Assembly: GCA_013122435.1 (NCBI GenBank)
Contig: WYDT01000010.1
Span: 124,001 to 188,000, forward strand
DNA: 64,000 nt
Reading direction: 5' to 3'
From: Chloroflexi bacterium AL-N1
GTDB lineage: Bacteria; Chloroflexota; Chloroflexia; Chloroflexales; Roseiflexaceae
Shown: piece by piece, positions 7,623-16,919 of the stretch
How positions within the stretch are numbered: position 1 is the first letter of the stretch
Layout: each line of letters opens with the position of its first letter
Notes under the pieces: generated by a model
The model's input: the letters and a program-made list of their open reading frames with translations, nothing else
What the model was told of the DNA's origin: nothing
Databases searched by the model: none
Position numbers and translations under genes: made by a program

Positions 7623-8565
7623 TAAAGTGAGAGTCTTTCCAAATCACCGTCAGTCTATTGTATCGCTGCGTCAGGTAGGCAAGCGCTATCGTTCACACTG
7701 GGTCTTGCAAGACATCGATCTTACTCTGTCTGAGGGTGAGATTGTTGGTTTTATTGGTCCTAACGGTGCAGGCAAAACGACCTTGATGAAGATTATGGCA
7801 GGACTTACACGGGCAACAACTGGCTCTGTTGAGGTGCTTGGGCAGCGTCTTGATGCACACAGCCTACGCACTCCGCCAGATATAGGCATTGTGCTTGAAC
7901 AAGTAGGATTTGTGCCGTATCTATCTGGCCAGCGCAATCTCACGATGTTATCTACCATTCGGGGGACAGTCTCTGCTGAACGTATTGCTACTACCTTGCA
8001 GCTTGTTGGTTTAGACCCACAAGATCGTCGTCCGGTACGGGCTTACTCGCTGGGGATGCGGCAACGATTGGGCCTTGCTCAGGCTTTGCTCAATACGCCA
8101 AAACTGCTTTTGCTTGATGAACCAACGAACGGTTTGGATCCTTCAGGCATTATTGAGTTACGCACGTTGCTACGTAAAATTGCCGAGACAGGTACGACGA
8201 TCTTTCTGGCCAGTCACTTGCTCACCGAAGTTGAGCAGTTATGTCATCGGGTACTATTAGTACAGCAAGGTCGAGTTGTCAAAGAAATAGACACCACTAC
8301 CTCGAATATAACCCAAATCCATCTGGCAGTTTCTGATGACCCCGATGCAGTATTGGTCACACAGTGGGCCCATCGGCGTAATCTACCGGTGGAGTCCGGC
8401 AGAGATGCCTATGGATATCAGACATTCTTATTTCCAGCCATCTATCCGGTACCACAGGTCATACGTGAGTTAGTCGAAGCAGGGGTGCGGATCGAGTCGG
8501 CTAGTTTGACCCGTCCTTCACTGGAAACCGAGTTTCTGGCTATTACCAGACAAGGAAGGGAGTAA
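7615..8565 (+). CDS. ABC-2 transporter ATP-binding protein
   Basis: An ATPase of about 317 residues. Motifs in order: Walker A GPNGAGKTT, signature YSLGMRQRLGLAQAL, Walker B LLLLDEPTNGLD, and switch ASHLLTE. The last 100 residues are the variable C-terminal domain usual for DrrA/CcmA-type exporters. No ATG fits; the GTG at 7615 overlaps the preceding TAA and is my preferred start, while GTG 7627 or TTG 7585 are possible. It forms one operon with the permeases on both sides. Confidence 0.88.
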   Translation: MSNKVRVFPNHRQSIVSLRQVGKRYRSHWVLQDIDLTLSEGEIVGFIGPNGAGKTTLMKIMAGLTRATTGSVEVLGQRLDAHSLRTPPDIGIVLEQVGFVPYLSGQRNLTMLSTIRGTVSAERIATTLQLVGLDPQDRRPVRAYSLGMRQRLGLAQALLNTPKLLLLDEPTNGLDPSGIIELRTLLRKIAETGTTIFLASHLLTEVEQLCHRVLLVQQGRVVKEIDTTTSNITQIHLAVSDDPDAVLVTQWAHRRNLPVESGRDAYGYQTFLFPAIYPVPQVIRELVEAGVRIESASLTRPSLETEFLAITRQGRE

Positions 8566-9386
8566 TGCGTTCTTTTGTGGCTGCGCTATCGTTCCATACA
8601 TTGTATAGTTTAAGTAACTGGCGTTGGTGGTTGGTCCCCATCCTTTTTGGCGTGGCTGGTTTTCTCCGAGGAGACAATATTAGCTTCTCTGATGCACAGC
8701 TTGTGAACCGTAGTATAAATGTCTGGGATGCCCTGGCACTGATGCATGTTCATGCTTTTTATCTAGCATGGCTCTACGTTTTAGGTTTTGTCTTTGTGAT
8801 TGGTGATAATGTGATCCGTGAACGCGATGAAGGCATGATCGCGCTTACTTTTGCGCTCATGCCCTCACGTACCGTGTGGTGGATTGCAAAGCTCAGTGCA
8901 TTGGGTATTCTCGCGCTATGTTATGTTGGAATCGGTCTGGTTTTCAGCTTGCTCGGGAGTGTTACACAGCTACCGTTCTCCTGGCAGGATAGTCCAGCTG
9001 CATTGTCAGCACCTAACCCCTCTATACTTTGGTATGAACGCGATTTTAGCATTCCCATGCCACTTTTTGTGCTTCTGATCAATGGGTATATAGCCTGCAT
9101 GTTGTGGGTGATTGGCTGTATTGTTATGACCGTATCGTTATTAGTGCCTAAGACGTTTATTCCTTTTGGTTTTATCGTACTCTGGATTTTAGCTTCATTT
9201 TTGTTTGATAGCATCCTCCTGAATAATCTCCCCTATGGCCTTTTGTTAGATGTATCCTATTTTGTTTCCTATGCCAAACATTTTGATTACTACATTCCAC
9301 TGCCCCTGTTTATCCTCATTATCTGCTTCGTATTAGGCACTACATTGCTCGTAGGAATGGCACGCTTGCGCTCCCTGGACGTATAA
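8565..9386 (+). CDS. ABC-2 type permease, second subunit
   Basis: A 273-residue membrane protein with about six hydrophobic segments. The conserved loop after the second is DNVIRERDEGMIALTFALMPSR. The ATG shares one base with the ATPase stop (TAATG), which shows translational coupling. Together with 6837-8565 it makes a complete asymmetric ABC-2 transporter. The following 390 bp hold an interspersed repeat (9494-9640) and no gene. Confidence 0.85.
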   Translation: MRSFVAALSFHTLYSLSNWRWWLVPILFGVAGFLRGDNISFSDAQLVNRSINVWDALALMHVHAFYLAWLYVLGFVFVIGDNVIRERDEGMIALTFALMPSRTVWWIAKLSALGILALCYVGIGLVFSLLGSVTQLPFSWQDSPAALSAPNPSILWYERDFSIPMPLFVLLINGYIACMLWVIGCIVMTVSLLVPKTFIPFGFIVLWILASFLFDSILLNNLPYGLLLDVSYFVSYAKHFDYYIPLPLFILIICFVLGTTLLVGMARLRSLDV

Positions 9387-9493
9387 TATTCCCCCCTTTT
9401 ACCTGTAACCTTTTGCTTGCTTCAGGTGTCTGAATATATAGACAGTGAGTTGGTGAGTCGAAGCCATGGCTAAAAGGAATTAATGTGATGGGT

Positions 9494-9640
9494 CGTAGTG
9501 GCGGTTTGCAACCGCCGTATCGTGATGTTGTATCATTTGGCGGCTTGAAGCCGTTGCTACAAAAAGCTTTCTCTTACACCTACTTTCTTTTCACCTCCAT
9601 AAAACCTTTTGCTCATCTCAAACGTCTTACTACGAGAGGG
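9494..9640. repeat. Interspersed two-hairpin repeat with conserved tail, copy 3
   Basis: It is colinear with the copy at 5037-5183 over its whole length: GGCGGTTTGCAACCGCC, a spacer, GGCGGCTTGAAGCCGTTGCT, then the shared CTTTCTCTTACACCTACTTT tail. Substitutions are scattered and some fall in stem positions. The two long copies bracket the LuxR, secreted protein and ABC-2 cassette. Confidence 0.65.
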
Positions 9641-9775
9641 GCTGTTAATCCTGATATTATGTTTGACTTCAGGTTTGACAAAGCACCTCATCTGTGTGCT
9701 GTCATATGTGATGATATAACGTGAAACATAATATATAGTTGTGGTCTAATGATTGGTCTGAGAGAAGGTGTATTT

Positions 9776-10519
9776 ATGACGCTCTGCTTTCAGGATATTA
9801 CTTTTCGTTATCGTCGTTGGTCTCCGCCGATCTTCAATGGCTTCTCGTGGGAAGTTCCCCCTGGTAAAACTGTTTTGTTAGGTCCCAATGGTGCCGGTAA
9901 ATCTACTCTGCTGTCGCTTGGGGCTGATGCATTGCGTCCCTCACAGGGGCAGGTTTGCTTTGAAACGCTGGACAGCCGCCATCGTAGGGATCGGGCTGCC
10001 TATCGGCGGGCAGTGGGCTGGATGCCCCAGCAGATACGGGCTGTCCCTGGTCTGACGGCTCATGAGCAGGTTGCCTATGCGGCATGGCTCAAAGGTCTGG
10101 ATACCAAGCAGGCCTGGCAGTCGGCGGTTGTTGCACTGGAGCAGGTTGCGCTGGCAGATCTGGCCACCCAAAAAACGACAACCTTGTCAGGAGGCCAGCT
10201 ACGGCGGGTTGGGTTAGCGCAGGTATTGTCCCATCAGGCCCAGGTGTTATTGCTCGATGAACCAACGGTTGGTCTGGACCCAGCCCAGCGTGCCCGCTTC
10301 CGTGATCTGCTAGTGGCGCTCCCCTCAGATTATGCGGTGGTGGTGTCTACCCATCAGGTTGATGATCTCTCCGACCTGTTCGATACCGTGGTGGTATTGG
10401 ATCAGGGTCAGATTAAGTTTAGTGGTTCGGTGGCAGCCTTTATGGATCTGGCACCCACGTCCGCACCTGAGCGGCAGGCGGAGTTGGCCTATGCTCAGAT
10501 TATTGGGGGGGCGGGGTGA
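9776..10519 (+). CDS. ABC transporter ATP-binding protein
   Basis: A 247-residue ATPase with Walker A GPNGAGKST, Q-loop in VGWMPQQIR, signature LSGGQLRRVGLAQ, Walker B LLLDEPTVGLDP and switch STHQVDD. The domain fits exporters of the lantibiotic-immunity or ABC-2 type better than carbohydrate importers. The ATG at 9776 follows GAGAAGG with a 7-base gap; an upstream in-frame ATG at 9749 has no such box. Its stop overlaps the GTG of the next gene. It opens a four-gene cassette that ends with a double solute-binding lipoprotein. Confidence 0.88.
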   Translation: MTLCFQDITFRYRRWSPPIFNGFSWEVPPGKTVLLGPNGAGKSTLLSLGADALRPSQGQVCFETLDSRHRRDRAAYRRAVGWMPQQIRAVPGLTAHEQVAYAAWLKGLDTKQAWQSAVVALEQVALADLATQKTTTLSGGQLRRVGLAQVLSHQAQVLLLDEPTVGLDPAQRARFRDLLVALPSDYAVVVSTHQVDDLSDLFDTVVVLDQGQIKFSGSVAAFMDLAPTSAPERQAELAYAQIIGGAG

Positions 10520-11766
10520 TACGATTATCTACCATTCTACGGGTTAGTCCCGCAATCTGGTTGAGCCCAATTATGGTCATTTTAACGTTACTTTTTATGA
10601 CTGATGTGCCAAGTTGGAGCGATCCGTACCCGCTAGCATGGACCTCTGCAGGAGCCTCCGCGATTCTTATTATTGCACCGATCTGTGCCGCCTGTGCGGC
10701 CTGGGAGGGCGGCAGATTGCGTCGTGCCAGATGGTTTGCCTGGCCCCATGTGCGTTCTACCACCATAGTGGTACTGACTATACTCCTGCCCACACTCGTG
10801 GTAGGGTTGCTTATGATAGTAGTGGCACTGTTATTTCAAATAATAACTTCCGGTTTTGTATTCATTCCTGATTGGCGTGTTCTTAGCATGGCTATCATTG
10901 TCTTATTCGCACATGTGTTGTTAGGCTTTGCGATGGGAGTGCGTATTCCTATAGTTGTGTCGTTGCCTATGGTTTTTTTGCTTAGCTTTGCTTGGATAGA
11001 ACTACCTAATACACTTGATGATCCTCTCTGGTTACGTCACCTGTCTGGTATATGGACTTTTTGTTGTTTAGTTAGTACGAATTTGGCACCACAGGCATGG
11101 ATAGGAGCACTACTGGTAGCTATTGGTATGATAAGTATGGCCAGTGTGTTGTTGCTTCAACGTCTCAGGCTGTGGCAGGCACTTGTGTCTGTTGTACCTC
11201 TGGTGATCGGTGTGGGGGTTGGTGCATATATGGTACAGGACCTTGATGCCTTTCCTGCTGTTGCACGTGATGAAGGTGTGTTGGTTTGTTCAACAAGTCA
11301 ACCCAGGGTATGTGTATGGCCAGAGCATGAAACTCGTCTGGAAGAGGTGGCAGCGCTGGCGACCGAGGCAAGCATGGCATGGCGACAGGTTGGAGTCATT
11401 GTACCGGATGAATTTACCGAGGGAGCGGGCGGTGATCGTGGTATCGGTAGTTTTGGGTTTAGTATGGAGACAGATCGTTATACGCTGTTTAATTCTTTAT
11501 CGCGTAGTGTTTTGCCTCCCGTGGCTAACTGTGAAGGACAGGGCTCGGTTTCCCCTCGTGAAGTTCAGACATATCTGGTAGCCTGGTTAAATAGTGTCGC
11601 AGGGATGCCAGCAGAAGCATTAGTAGCCCGTGCCAATGCACAGATTCGAGACACCATTGCAACCGTACAATTGTTGCCTTTGGAGGAGCAACAGATCTGG
11701 TTCGAGCGTAATCTGATTGCGTTAGAGCAGTGTGGCGTGCCACCACAGTTAGAGCCGCTGCCATGA
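10516..11766 (+). CDS. Membrane protein with C-terminal extracytoplasmic domain, ABC cassette
   Basis: A 416-residue protein. The first 240 residues contain six or seven hydrophobic segments. The last 170 residues are soluble and include the motif VCVWPEHETRLEEVAALATEA and four cysteines (two in VCSTSQPRVCVW, then ANCEGQ and LEQCGVP). I recall similar VCVWPEH-containing proteins beside ABC ATPases in Actinobacteria, but the match needs a search. The GTG start overlaps the preceding stop, and its own end overlaps the next ATG, so the three proteins are coupled. The likely role is the membrane subunit of the transporter, with an external domain that may contact the lipoprotein. Confidence 0.7.
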   Translation: MIRLSTILRVSPAIWLSPIMVILTLLFMTDVPSWSDPYPLAWTSAGASAILIIAPICAACAAWEGGRLRRARWFAWPHVRSTTIVVLTILLPTLVVGLLMIVVALLFQIITSGFVFIPDWRVLSMAIIVLFAHVLLGFAMGVRIPIVVSLPMVFLLSFAWIELPNTLDDPLWLRHLSGIWTFCCLVSTNLAPQAWIGALLVAIGMISMASVLLLQRLRLWQALVSVVPLVIGVGVGAYMVQDLDAFPAVARDEGVLVCSTSQPRVCVWPEHETRLEEVAALATEASMAWRQVGVIVPDEFTEGAGGDRGIGSFGFSMETDRYTLFNSLSRSVLPPVANCEGQGSVSPREVQTYLVAWLNSVAGMPAEALVARANAQIRDTIATVQLLPLEEQQIWFERNLIALEQCGVPPQLEPLP

Positions 11767-12356
11767 AGCGCTGGCTTCAGGTACGCCGTCTCGATCTGGG
11801 TTTGCTTACGATCCTCGGTATGGTACTTGTGATGCCACTTATCCGGGATTGGTCGATCACGTTGCCTAACCTGTTTGGTCGAGATGGCTCGATTATTCCG
11901 TTACCGCTGGTATTGCCCTTTGCCATGGCAATTGCAGTAGCGTTTAGCCTGACTACCGGTGACCCATTGCTGGAGCGTGTAGCCACTCGGCCCATCTTAT
12001 TACTCGATAGCCTCTATGCCGGATTAATGGCATTAGTTTCATTACTGATCTGTCTACTGCTCGAGCAGGTATTTGCTATCGATCTGGCGCTCGAAGCAGG
12101 ACGCAACACTCTGGGCTATATCGGTCTGGTATTGCTTGGTCGGCGGATGTTGGGCGTTCAGGTGGCGGCGCTGGTGCCGATTGCGGTGGTACTGGGTTTA
12201 GCGCTGCTGGGTATCTCGTCCAATGGGGCCTTCTACTGGTGGTCCTGGCCGTTTGTCCCCGACAACAACCTCTGTTCATGGGGTGTGATGGTGTCTCTGT
12301 TGGTCGTAGGTATGTTGGCAACACTTATACGCCCGAGCGGGCTGCCTGTGCACTGA
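11763..12356 (+). CDS. Membrane protein of the ABC cassette
   Basis: A 197-residue protein with about six hydrophobic segments and no recognised family. The ATG at 11763 overlaps the preceding TGA (ATGA), the best start by coupling. Sequence features such as LTTGDPLLERVATRP between segments recall a short ABC-2 permease half. It is the probable second membrane subunit next to the 416-residue protein. It ends 28 bp before the ATG of the lipoprotein gene. Confidence 0.65.
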   Translation: MKRWLQVRRLDLGLLTILGMVLVMPLIRDWSITLPNLFGRDGSIIPLPLVLPFAMAIAVAFSLTTGDPLLERVATRPILLLDSLYAGLMALVSLLICLLLEQVFAIDLALEAGRNTLGYIGLVLLGRRMLGVQVAALVPIAVVLGLALLGISSNGAFYWWSWPFVPDNNLCSWGVMVSLLVVGMLATLIRPSGLPVH

Positions 12357-12384
12357 GTATGTGTATCTGGAAAAGGAGCTATCC

Positions 12385-15141
12385 ATGCGATTATTATACA
12401 CGTTATGTTTATGACTGATGCTATTGTTATCAGCATGCAATATCGGTGAGATAGGCTCTGAGTCGTCTCAACCTGCTTCAGACGATCAGCGAGTAACTAT
12501 TTCTTTTGCTGCCTCGGACAACCAGCGTGATACCTATACAACCCTGGCGCAGCGTTTTATGGCAGAGAATCCCGATATCCGTGTGGCGATTGTATCGCTG
12601 GATGAGTTATGGGACACTGTGCCAGATGCTGCCCTAGACTCTGCCATACATCAATTACGTCATCTTGTCTCTGGGACCGATACGGTTCTCTTATCAGGTT
12701 ATTACATTGCTCCTGATGCATATAATACAAACCTGCTCTACAACCTACAGCCATTGATGGAGGCCGATGCAAGCTTTGAGATCACCGATATATATCCAGG
12801 TATACTGGTACGCTTCGAGAGTGAGCAGGGTATCTGGGCGCTCCCACGAGAGTTCAGGATGCCGATCCTATACTATAACAAAGCGTTGTTCGAACAACAC
12901 AATCTGGCAGAGCCAACTGCCGATTGGAGTTGGGACGACCTGGTTGATACTGCTGAACAGCTTGCCAGCCCCAGTGGTAATGAGATCGGGACCTATGGCC
13001 TGGCAGAGCAAAGCCAGGGGTTGGATTCGCTCATGGCCTTTTTACAGGAGCAAGAGATTGATCTGTTAGGTACACCTCTGGCAGAATGGCAGCTCGAGCA
13101 GGGCGATATCCAGTCTCTCACAACGCAGATGCGTACTTTGATGGAGTCGGGGGCGATAAGCTTATCTCCGATACCACCAGGACAGTATGATATTGATGCG
13201 CCACGTTGGCCCCAACAGTGGATTATCGAGGGTCGTATGGGGATGTGGTCTAGCAATCAATTCTGGCGTGAGAAATACCATGCCGATGGCTCGAGTGAGC
13301 CGGTTGAACTAAACTATGAGATTGGTGTGGTTCCCTATCCGGCGTCGGTACAAAACCTGTTCCAGGAGGATGCCAGTGGTTATGTCATCAGTGGGGGTAC
13401 GCAACACCCCAACGAAGCGTGGCGCTGGATTACGTTTTTGTCAGAGCAGCCCAGAGTTCAGCCGCTATTAAGTGAGGCTGATGATGATATTGCTTATCTG
13501 CCGATCCCCGCACGCAGGTCGTTGGCAGAGGACGAAGCACTGTGGAGCCGCTTCGATAGTGGTATTCGTGAGGCATATGCCACTGTTCTGCAAGGCTTGA
13601 ATGATCCGTCAGCTCCCTCAACTCCCCGAAGTGGGGTATCGAGTGCCCTGTTTCATACGGTGTACGAAGCCAGTGTGCAGACGGCGACTAATGACGGTGT
13701 CACTGTTGAGAAAGCCCTTGCGGACGCTCAGTCGCGCCTACAGGAGCAGTTGGTGCTTATAGAACGTGAACCGGAGCCGGATTTAAGCCCGATCGTGGTT
13801 GCTGAACCGCCGCAGGAGGCTTCTCCTGACGGTACCCTCGTGCGTTTTGGAATACCGACCTATCAGATGGGGCAGATGCGTGCCACCGTCCAGACATTTC
13901 AGCAGTCGCATCCTGACATCAATGTCCAGTTAACACCAATCGATAGTGATAGGCGACAGATCGACATTCAGACCGCTGCCGAGGCCACCGACTGCTTTAG
14001 CTGGTCTGCGCCACCACAGCCGGATGATCTCGAGACGCTGCTGGACCTCCAGCCACTGATCGATGCGGACAGTAGCTTTACGCAGGACGATATTCTGGGG
14101 GCGTTGTTTACACCCTATCAACACGATGGTCAACTCTACGGATTACCCTATGCCTTTAGCGTAGATGCGCTGTACTACAATCAGAGTGCTTTTGATGCGT
14201 TGGGCCTTGATGCGCCAACCATCGATTGGTCACCAGATGATTTTCTGAACACCGCGCAACTCCTGACCGATAGTGAAGCAACCGATGTGGTCTATGGATA
14301 TGTGCTGGAATCGAGCATCTATAGCGATCTGGTCTTTTTCCTGAGTCGATCTGGTGTCCAACTGACCACCGGAAGTGGTATCGACTTCCGTCCGAATTTT
14401 ACCGATCCGGCGGTGGTCGAGGCGATTCAGTGGTATTTGGACCTCGCATTGGTCCATGGAGTGATGCCAGAGCCTGCACTTGATTATCGGCGTAGCGAGA
14501 CGCCCGATGACTCAGAGTTGACGGCTGCTCCCGGCATGTGGTTTGGTGGGCTCAACACCAGTTATGAGTTTCCCCAGACCGTGCCTCTGGATGAGGAAGA
14601 GTCGGTAGAGAGTTCAGAGGATAGTGTGCAAATCCCACCCTTTGAAGTCAATATCGCGCCATTGCCACTCAACAATGGGGCTTTGACAACGGACGATTTC
14701 GCTGTGCGCGGCTTTCATATTTCGGCAGAGACGCCCAATCCCCAGCCCTGTTGGGAATGGCTCAAATTCCTTTCGCAGGATGTCAACAATCTGCGTAATG
14801 AGCTTCCGGCACGACAATCACTGTTCGATGATCCGACGCTGGTGAGTCAGTCGCCTGGCGCTGCGGCAATCATCGAGCTGTATAGGGACGTGCTAATGCA
14901 GCCGAGTGAGCCTGGCGCAACTTCAGGAGTCTTTGCCACACTGGAGATGTACTGGTTCTTCAAGGCTCTTGATGATGCCATTCAGGGCGAGCAGGATCTT
15001 GGAGAGGGACTGGCTGAAGCACAGGAAATGAGTGTGGCGTATCTTGAGTGTCTCAACGCGAACGAGGCAGCCGCACGTGCCGAATGCGCGGTGCTCGTCG
15101 ATCTTGAGTACGATGGCTTTCTGGTCGATGCGGAGGAGTGA
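12385..15141 (+). pseudogene. Double extracellular solute-binding lipoprotein; TGA inside signal peptide
   Basis: The frame from ATG 12385 (AAAAGGAG box, 6-base gap) reads MRLLYTLCL, then TGA at 12412-12414, then LMLLLSACN, a lipobox whose cysteine would be residue 18. TGG to TGA is the simplest origin. After the stop the frame is open for 907 codons. It encodes two family 1 solute-binding domains in tandem (about residues 30-470 and 485-910). Both have the same landmarks: an ADASF or ADSSF helix, GIWALP or GQLYGLP, ILYYNKALFE or ALYYNQSAFD, and the WSWDDL or WSPDDF segment. No MalF/MalG-type permease is nearby. If translation restarts at ATG 12418 the product has almost no signal peptide. 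Either the gene is recently broken or the stop is read through. Confidence 0.8.
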
Positions 15142-15154
15142 GATGAAAAACAAT

Positions 15155-15270
15155 GCGGCGGTTACAAACCGCCGCTACGTGGTTCTATTCTCCGAGTGAG
15201 TCAGTGCGGCGGTTACAAACCGCCGCTACGTGGTTTTGATTTCCACCAGTTGGCGGTTACAAACCGCCGC
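15155..15270. repeat. Triple GCGGCGGTT-ACA-AACCGCCGC hairpin between convergent genes
   Basis: Two perfect copies of a 9-bp stem with ACA loop (15155-15175 and 15206-15226) and one copy with a shortened stem (15252-15268). The sequence around the first two, including CTACGTGGTT after the hairpin, is repeated. The block fills the gap between the lipoprotein gene and the end of bchE, so it could stop transcription from both sides. There are no long T-runs, so REP-like elements are the better label. Confidence 0.75.
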
Positions 15271-15288
15271 ATTGTCGTTATGCACTGA

Positions 15289-16863
15289 TTACCGGGCCAC
15301 CTGTTTGCCTTCGCGCTTGGCACGAATCGACTCGGCGAACTCCATGTCGGCGGCCATCTCAGGATGGTAGGTTTTCAGATCAAGCAACTCTTCCTGTGAT
15401 AGGATCTTCGAATCATCGAACCCTAAATTAATCTCGGTGTGTCCCCCGCGGTATTTTACGCGCCCAAGGTCGTAGAATTGCTTATTGATGGTAGTTTTGA
15501 GGAAAGCACGTAGACAACCAATCAAATATTTGCGTTTGAACGGGTCACGCTCAAAGAGATACTCGACAGTTTTACGCATGTAGAAGCGTGCGTAGTTGCG
15601 TAGTACACCTTTGAGTACTGCCTCACGCTCCATCAGATCTGGCTGAATAATCGGTGTGACAAAATTGTATTTCGAGTAGTCGCGGATTTCGACGCGGTCG
15701 CCCAATTCCTCGAAGAGTTCGGCGAAAGGCCACGGTGTATACATGGTCCAGTTGGCCATGTCGGCCTTCCAGTCACGTGCCATCCGGTAGGTCTCTTCAA
15801 TGGTCTCAGGTGTTTCGTTCTCCATCCCCATAATAAATTGGGCTTCGACTACCATCCCGTTATTGCGAAGCAGTTCGATGGCACGCCGATTTTCTTCGAT
15901 GGTCGTCTCCTTGCGGAAACGGTCAAGATTCATCTGTGCGGCGGCTTCGGTGCCAAGTGAGATGTGTACCAGACCAGCCTTGCGGTAGAGTGGGAGTTCC
16001 TTTTCGTCGCGCAGAATATCGGTGACGCGCGTATTGATGCCCCACGGAATGCCCAGATCGCGTTCGATCAATTCTTCACAGAGTGCCACAAATTTCTTCT
16101 TGTTGATGGTGGGTTCTTCGTCGGCCAGAATGAAAAAGCCGACCTTATGCTCTTTCACAAGTGTTTCAATCTCATCGACAAATTTCTTAGGGTCGCGTGA
16201 ACGATAGGTACGCCAGAAACTCCACTGTGAGCAGAAACGGCAGGTGAAGGGGCATCCGCGTGCAAAGTTTGGCACAGCGAGGCGGACATTGAGCGGAATA
16301 TAAATATATTTTTCCCACTCCAGCAGGCTCCAGTCAGGCTCAAGGGTATCGAGATTTTTGATCGGCGGGTGAGCTGGAGTCGCTATCACTTTGTCATCCT
16401 GCAAAAACGCCAACCCTTTGATCTCAGCACGATCCTGAAGATCGGTGCCAGCCGCAATGGAGTTCATCAGGTTCAGAATGATCTCTTCACCTTCACCACG
16501 CACAATGTAATCGATCCATGGTGCTTCGGTCAGCACTTGCCCATACATAAACGTCGGGTGGACACCGCCAAGGATCGTTTTGATATCAGGACTGACCTCT
16601 TTGACCAGCTCCAGTGTTCGTTGGGCTTTGTAGATCATCGGGGTGATTGCGGTGGCCAGTACCACATCTGGTGCATTGGCTTCGATAGCTGCTTTGAGTT
16701 TGTCGTCGGGGATGTGGTTGGTCATAGCGTCAACAAAACGCAGGTTGGTATAGCCAGCCTTTTTCAGTGTACCGCCAATATACGCGACCCAGCTTGGTGG
16801 CCAGTTTCCCGCAATTTCGGCTCCGCCAGAGTGATAGTTGGGTTGGATCATCATAATCCGCAT
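15289..16863 (-). CDS. bchE: Mg-protoporphyrin IX monomethyl ester anaerobic oxidative cyclase
   Basis: BchE forms the isocyclic ring E of (bacterio)chlorophyll without oxygen, using cobalamin and a radical SAM [4Fe-4S] cluster. The 524-residue product begins MRIMMIQPNYHSGGAEIAGN, characteristic of this family. The N-terminal 150 residues are a B12-binding domain. The cluster motif is CPFTCRFC (Cys 204, 208, 211), followed by a radical SAM barrel and a C-terminal helical extension. Length fits the family. The ATG at 16863 follows AAAGGGAAG; upstream in-frame starts lie in the gap to bchJ. bchJ ends 57 bp upstream on the same strand, so the two are probably cotranscribed. It marks the organism as a present or past anoxygenic phototroph. 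Confidence 0.9.
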   Translation of the reverse strand: MRIMMIQPNYHSGGAEIAGNWPPSWVAYIGGTLKKAGYTNLRFVDAMTNHIPDDKLKAAIEANAPDVVLATAITPMIYKAQRTLELVKEVSPDIKTILGGVHPTFMYGQVLTEAPWIDYIVRGEGEEIILNLMNSIAAGTDLQDRAEIKGLAFLQDDKVIATPAHPPIKNLDTLEPDWSLLEWEKYIYIPLNVRLAVPNFARGCPFTCRFCSQWSFWRTYRSRDPKKFVDEIETLVKEHKVGFFILADEEPTINKKKFVALCEELIERDLGIPWGINTRVTDILRDEKELPLYRKAGLVHISLGTEAAAQMNLDRFRKETTIEENRRAIELLRNNGMVVEAQFIMGMENETPETIEETYRMARDWKADMANWTMYTPWPFAELFEELGDRVEIRDYSKYNFVTPIIQPDLMEREAVLKGVLRNYARFYMRKTVEYLFERDPFKRKYLIGCLRAFLKTTINKQFYDLGRVKYRGGHTEINLGFDDSKILSQEELLDLKTYHPEMAADMEFAESIRAKREGKQVAR

Positions 16864-16919
16864 AGTTGCTTCCCTTTTTCCAGTTTGCTCACCCATTGTG
16901 GGTTGCAATATAGCTGATA

